This document shows positions 5,186-6,026 of a stretch of DNA of 6,026 bases, in pieces (within the stretch, counting starts at the first letter, position 1; every line of letters starts with the position of its first letter). Origin of the DNA: VGWB01 sp964614245 (lineage in GTDB: Bacteria; Bacteroidota; Ignavibacteria; UBA10030); assembly GCA_964614245.1 (NCBI GenBank), contig CAZTKU010000172.1:1-6026 (forward strand), read 5' to 3'. A program made the position numbers and the translations under genes. The notes below the pieces were generated by a model. It saw only the letters and a list, made by a program, of their open reading frames with translations. It had not been told where the DNA came from and made no database searches.

Positions 5186-5212
5186 AGTCCCGGCCTGATG
5201 CAGCAGCAATGG

Positions 5213-5322
5213 GACCAGTGAATGTCGCTCTCAGGGTGACCTACCGTAAGATCATCGGTAGGTCGGCATTGATGCCGACAGATTCGAAAGCACTGTCAGC
5301 CGGGAATGTCACCCTGAAAGGC
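5213..5322. repeat. Hairpin-rich 110-bp repeat X, copy 1
   Basis: This is 105/110 identical to 5624-5733 in direct orientation. CAGGGTGAC (5232-5240) and GTCACCCTG (5308-5316) form an exact outer stem. Within it, GACCTACCG/CGGTAGGTC (5238-5246/5256-5264), GTCGGCAT/ATGCCGAC (5262-5269/5272-5279) and GACAG/CTGTC (5277-5281/5293-5297) form successive hairpins that share end bases. The layout is that of a folded RNA or a structured DNA repeat. No tRNA features such as a CCA end or TTCGA-loop arrangement fit. Confidence 0.85.
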
Positions 5323-5325
5323 GTC

Positions 5326-5482
5326 CTGTGTTCTCTTGCGTTCGAGCTTATACAACCCCCGTCAGTTCGAGCGCAGTGAATCCCGACGGGAGTCGGGATG
5401 AGCGAAGTCGAGAACCGTACCCGGCTTGGTACACCCCTCGACTTCGTGCCGGGATCAGCCAAGGCAACTGCGCTCGGGGTGA
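5326..5482. repeat. Repeat Y, copy A, with an extra 31-bp hairpin segment
   Basis: Positions 5326-5373 match 5483-5530 at 46/48, and the part from 5405 matches the part from 5531 without gaps at roughly 80%. Copy A carries 31 extra bases between these. CGAAGTCGAG (5403-5412) pairs with CTCGACTTCG (5437-5446), and an inner GTACC/GGTAC stem (5417-5421/5428-5432) closes a 6-nt loop. It ends in GCGCTCGGGGTGAC, a word shared with the GTCACCCCGAGCGC type of dispersed repeat. Confidence 0.8.
5374..5404. repeat. 31-bp hairpin segment present only in Y copy A
   Basis: ATCCCGAC (5380-5387) pairs with GTCGGGAT (5392-5399) around GGGA. The segment ends in GAGCG (5400-5404), repeating the GAGCG immediately before it (5369-5373). 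Copy B has a single GAGCG (5526-5530) at this point. This looks like a small insertion flanked by a 5-bp duplication. Confidence 0.7.
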
Positions 5483-5610
5483 CTGTGTTCTCTTGCGTTC
5501 GAGTTCATACAACCCCCGTCAGTTCGAGCGGAGTCGAGAACTGTACCTAGCTTGGTACACCCCTCGACTCCGTGCGCGGTCTAAGCAACATAACTGCGCT
5601 CGGGGTGACT
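5483..5610. repeat. Repeat Y, copy B
   Basis: This is a direct tandem neighbour of copy A without the extra 31 bp. CGGAGTCGAG (5529-5538) pairs with CTCGACTCCG (5563-5572), and GTACC (5543-5547) pairs with GGTAC (5554-5558). Compared with copy A, the third stem pair has changed from A-T to G-C on both sides, keeping the stem perfect. It ends in the same GCGCTCGGGGTGACT. Confidence 0.8.
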
Positions 5611-5623
5611 CAGGAACGAGTCA

Positions 5624-5733
5624 GACCAATGAATGTCGCTCTCAGGGTGACCTACCGTAAGATCATCGGTAGGTCGGCATTGATGCCGACAGATTCGAAA
5701 GCACTGTCAGGCGAGATTGTCGCCCTGAAAGGC
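5624..5733. repeat. Hairpin-rich 110-bp repeat X, copy 2
   Basis: This is a direct copy of 5213-5322, shifted by 411 bases, with five substitutions. One lies near the left end and four cluster near the right end. All internal hairpins are unchanged. The outer stem here is CAGGGTGAC (5643-5651) with GTCGCCCTG (5719-5727), where the changed base would still pair as a G-U wobble in RNA. An open frame through both copies gives the same peptide, but this is explained by the DNA repeat. Confidence 0.85.
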
Positions 5734-5747
5734 AACCTTCTGGACAA

Positions 5748-5997
5748 GAAATGAGCTGTGAGGGTGAAGAAATTAGCCCTTCATTCCAGGAAATGAGAAC
5801 TTTTCTGGAGAAATGAGCCCTTCGGGTGAAGAAATGACATCTTCATTGCAAGAAATGAGAATATTTCTGAAGAAATGGGAACTTGAGTCGAAGAAGTGGA
5901 CAGTTGAGGTGTCGCAATGACCTGTGAAGGCGAAGAAATGAGGTCTTGAACTGACGCAATGACGTGTTGAACTGAAGCAATGTCATCTTGAGCTCGT
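5748..5997. repeat. Degenerate array of twelve ~21-bp units
   Basis: G(A/C)AATGA-like words start at 5748, 5769, 5790, 5810, 5831, 5852, 5872, 5893, 5914, 5935, 5956 and 5977. All steps are 21 bp except two of 20. The rough unit consensus is G(A/C)AATGAGNNCTTGANNTGAA. The 20-bp steps break the frame and stops occur, so it is not a heptad-encoding gene. The phase is close to two turns of B-DNA. It passes into another dispersed repeat near 5981. Confidence 0.82.
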
Positions 5998-6026
5998 GCG
6001 AAGCGATCTTTGGGTCCTGCAAAGCC
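5981..6026. repeat. Start of a dispersed GTCATCTTGAGC repeat, cut by the window edge
   Basis: The segment begins TGTCATCTTGAGC, continues GCGAAGCGATCTTTGGG, and ends TCCTGCAAAGCC at the edge. It resembles the GTCATCCTGAGCG...GCGAAGGATCT palindromic repeats scattered in many Bacteroidota-related genomes; this recognition is from memory. The complementary right arm would lie beyond the window. Confidence 0.5.

Larger units (their letters stand above)
4528..6026. other. Gene-free, repeat-rich region
   Basis: About 1.5 kb holds the 3' untranslated end and terminator of the sigma operon, then a mosaic of at least six repeat families listed separately. Open frames up to about 220 codons exist on both strands, but they run through tandem repeats, palindromes or the N gap. 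None shows a domain, and the repeat units shift frame, so none is called as a gene. Confidence 0.8.

Noticed and set aside
4535..5209. Long reverse-strand open frame of about 224 codons and overlapping forward frames near the gap
   Set aside because: They cross the 100 N and tandem repeats; the peptide is repeat-derived (RDTK/GHKE-like), with no domain. Frames stay open only because the repeats lack stops.
5232..5316. tRNA or tRNA-like gene in repeat X
   Set aside because: Stem lengths and loops do not match a cloverleaf: no 7-bp acceptor, no TTCGA-type loop at the right distance, no anticodon arm.
5053..5754. Three forward open frames of 60-110 codons sharing a peptide containing VALRVTYRKIIGRSALMPTDS
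   Set aside because: The shared peptide comes from the two DNA copies of repeat X, and the stretch is a chain of palindromes with no family resemblance.

Overview
The window looks like part of a draft or metagenome-derived bacterial genome, because a run of exactly 100 N sits inside a tandem repeat. Coding GC is moderate: 180-base samples of nuoF range from about 55% upward. A complex I nuoE/nuoF pair, an ECF sigma factor with a large membrane-anchored anti-sigma partner, and dispersed repeats built on TTTGTGGC, GTCATCTTGAGC and GTCACCCCGAGCG fit the Bacteroidota/Ignavibacteriota (FCB) neighbourhood. No rRNA or taxonomic marker is present, so that assignment is a weak inference.

Positions 3-1939, all on the + strand, form one tightly packed run. 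It holds the 3' end of nuoE, a complete hicA-hicB toxin-antitoxin pair, and a complete nuoF. HicA starts on the nuoE stop codon, hicB starts on the hicA stop codon, and nuoF starts 4 nt after hicB. The toxin-antitoxin module is therefore embedded between two genes whose products bind each other in the NADH-oxidising arm of complex I. No nuoG follows.

Positions 1940-2324 are non-coding. They hold a long imperfect inverted repeat whose right arm is interrupted by a GC-rich hairpin, then the upstream region of the sigma factor gene.

Positions 2325-4527 are a two-gene operon: an ECF sigma factor, then a 506-residue, cysteine-free anti-sigma factor with one membrane segment. Its large extracytoplasmic part includes a stretch resembling CpxP/Spy-type (LTxxQ) sensor helices. 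A rho-independent terminator closes the unit at 4668-4699.

Positions 4700-6026 contain no convincing gene and are an unusually dense mosaic of repeats. From left to right these are: an 18-bp inverted repeat enclosing 25-bp and 10-bp tandem repeats and the N gap; a cluster of GCCCGCC/GGCGGGC palindromes; an X-Y-Y'-X' arrangement of two hairpin-rich repeat families; an array of 12 diverged units with almost strict 21-bp spacing; and the start of another dispersed repeat running off the edge. Open frames there read through repeats and are not called as genes.
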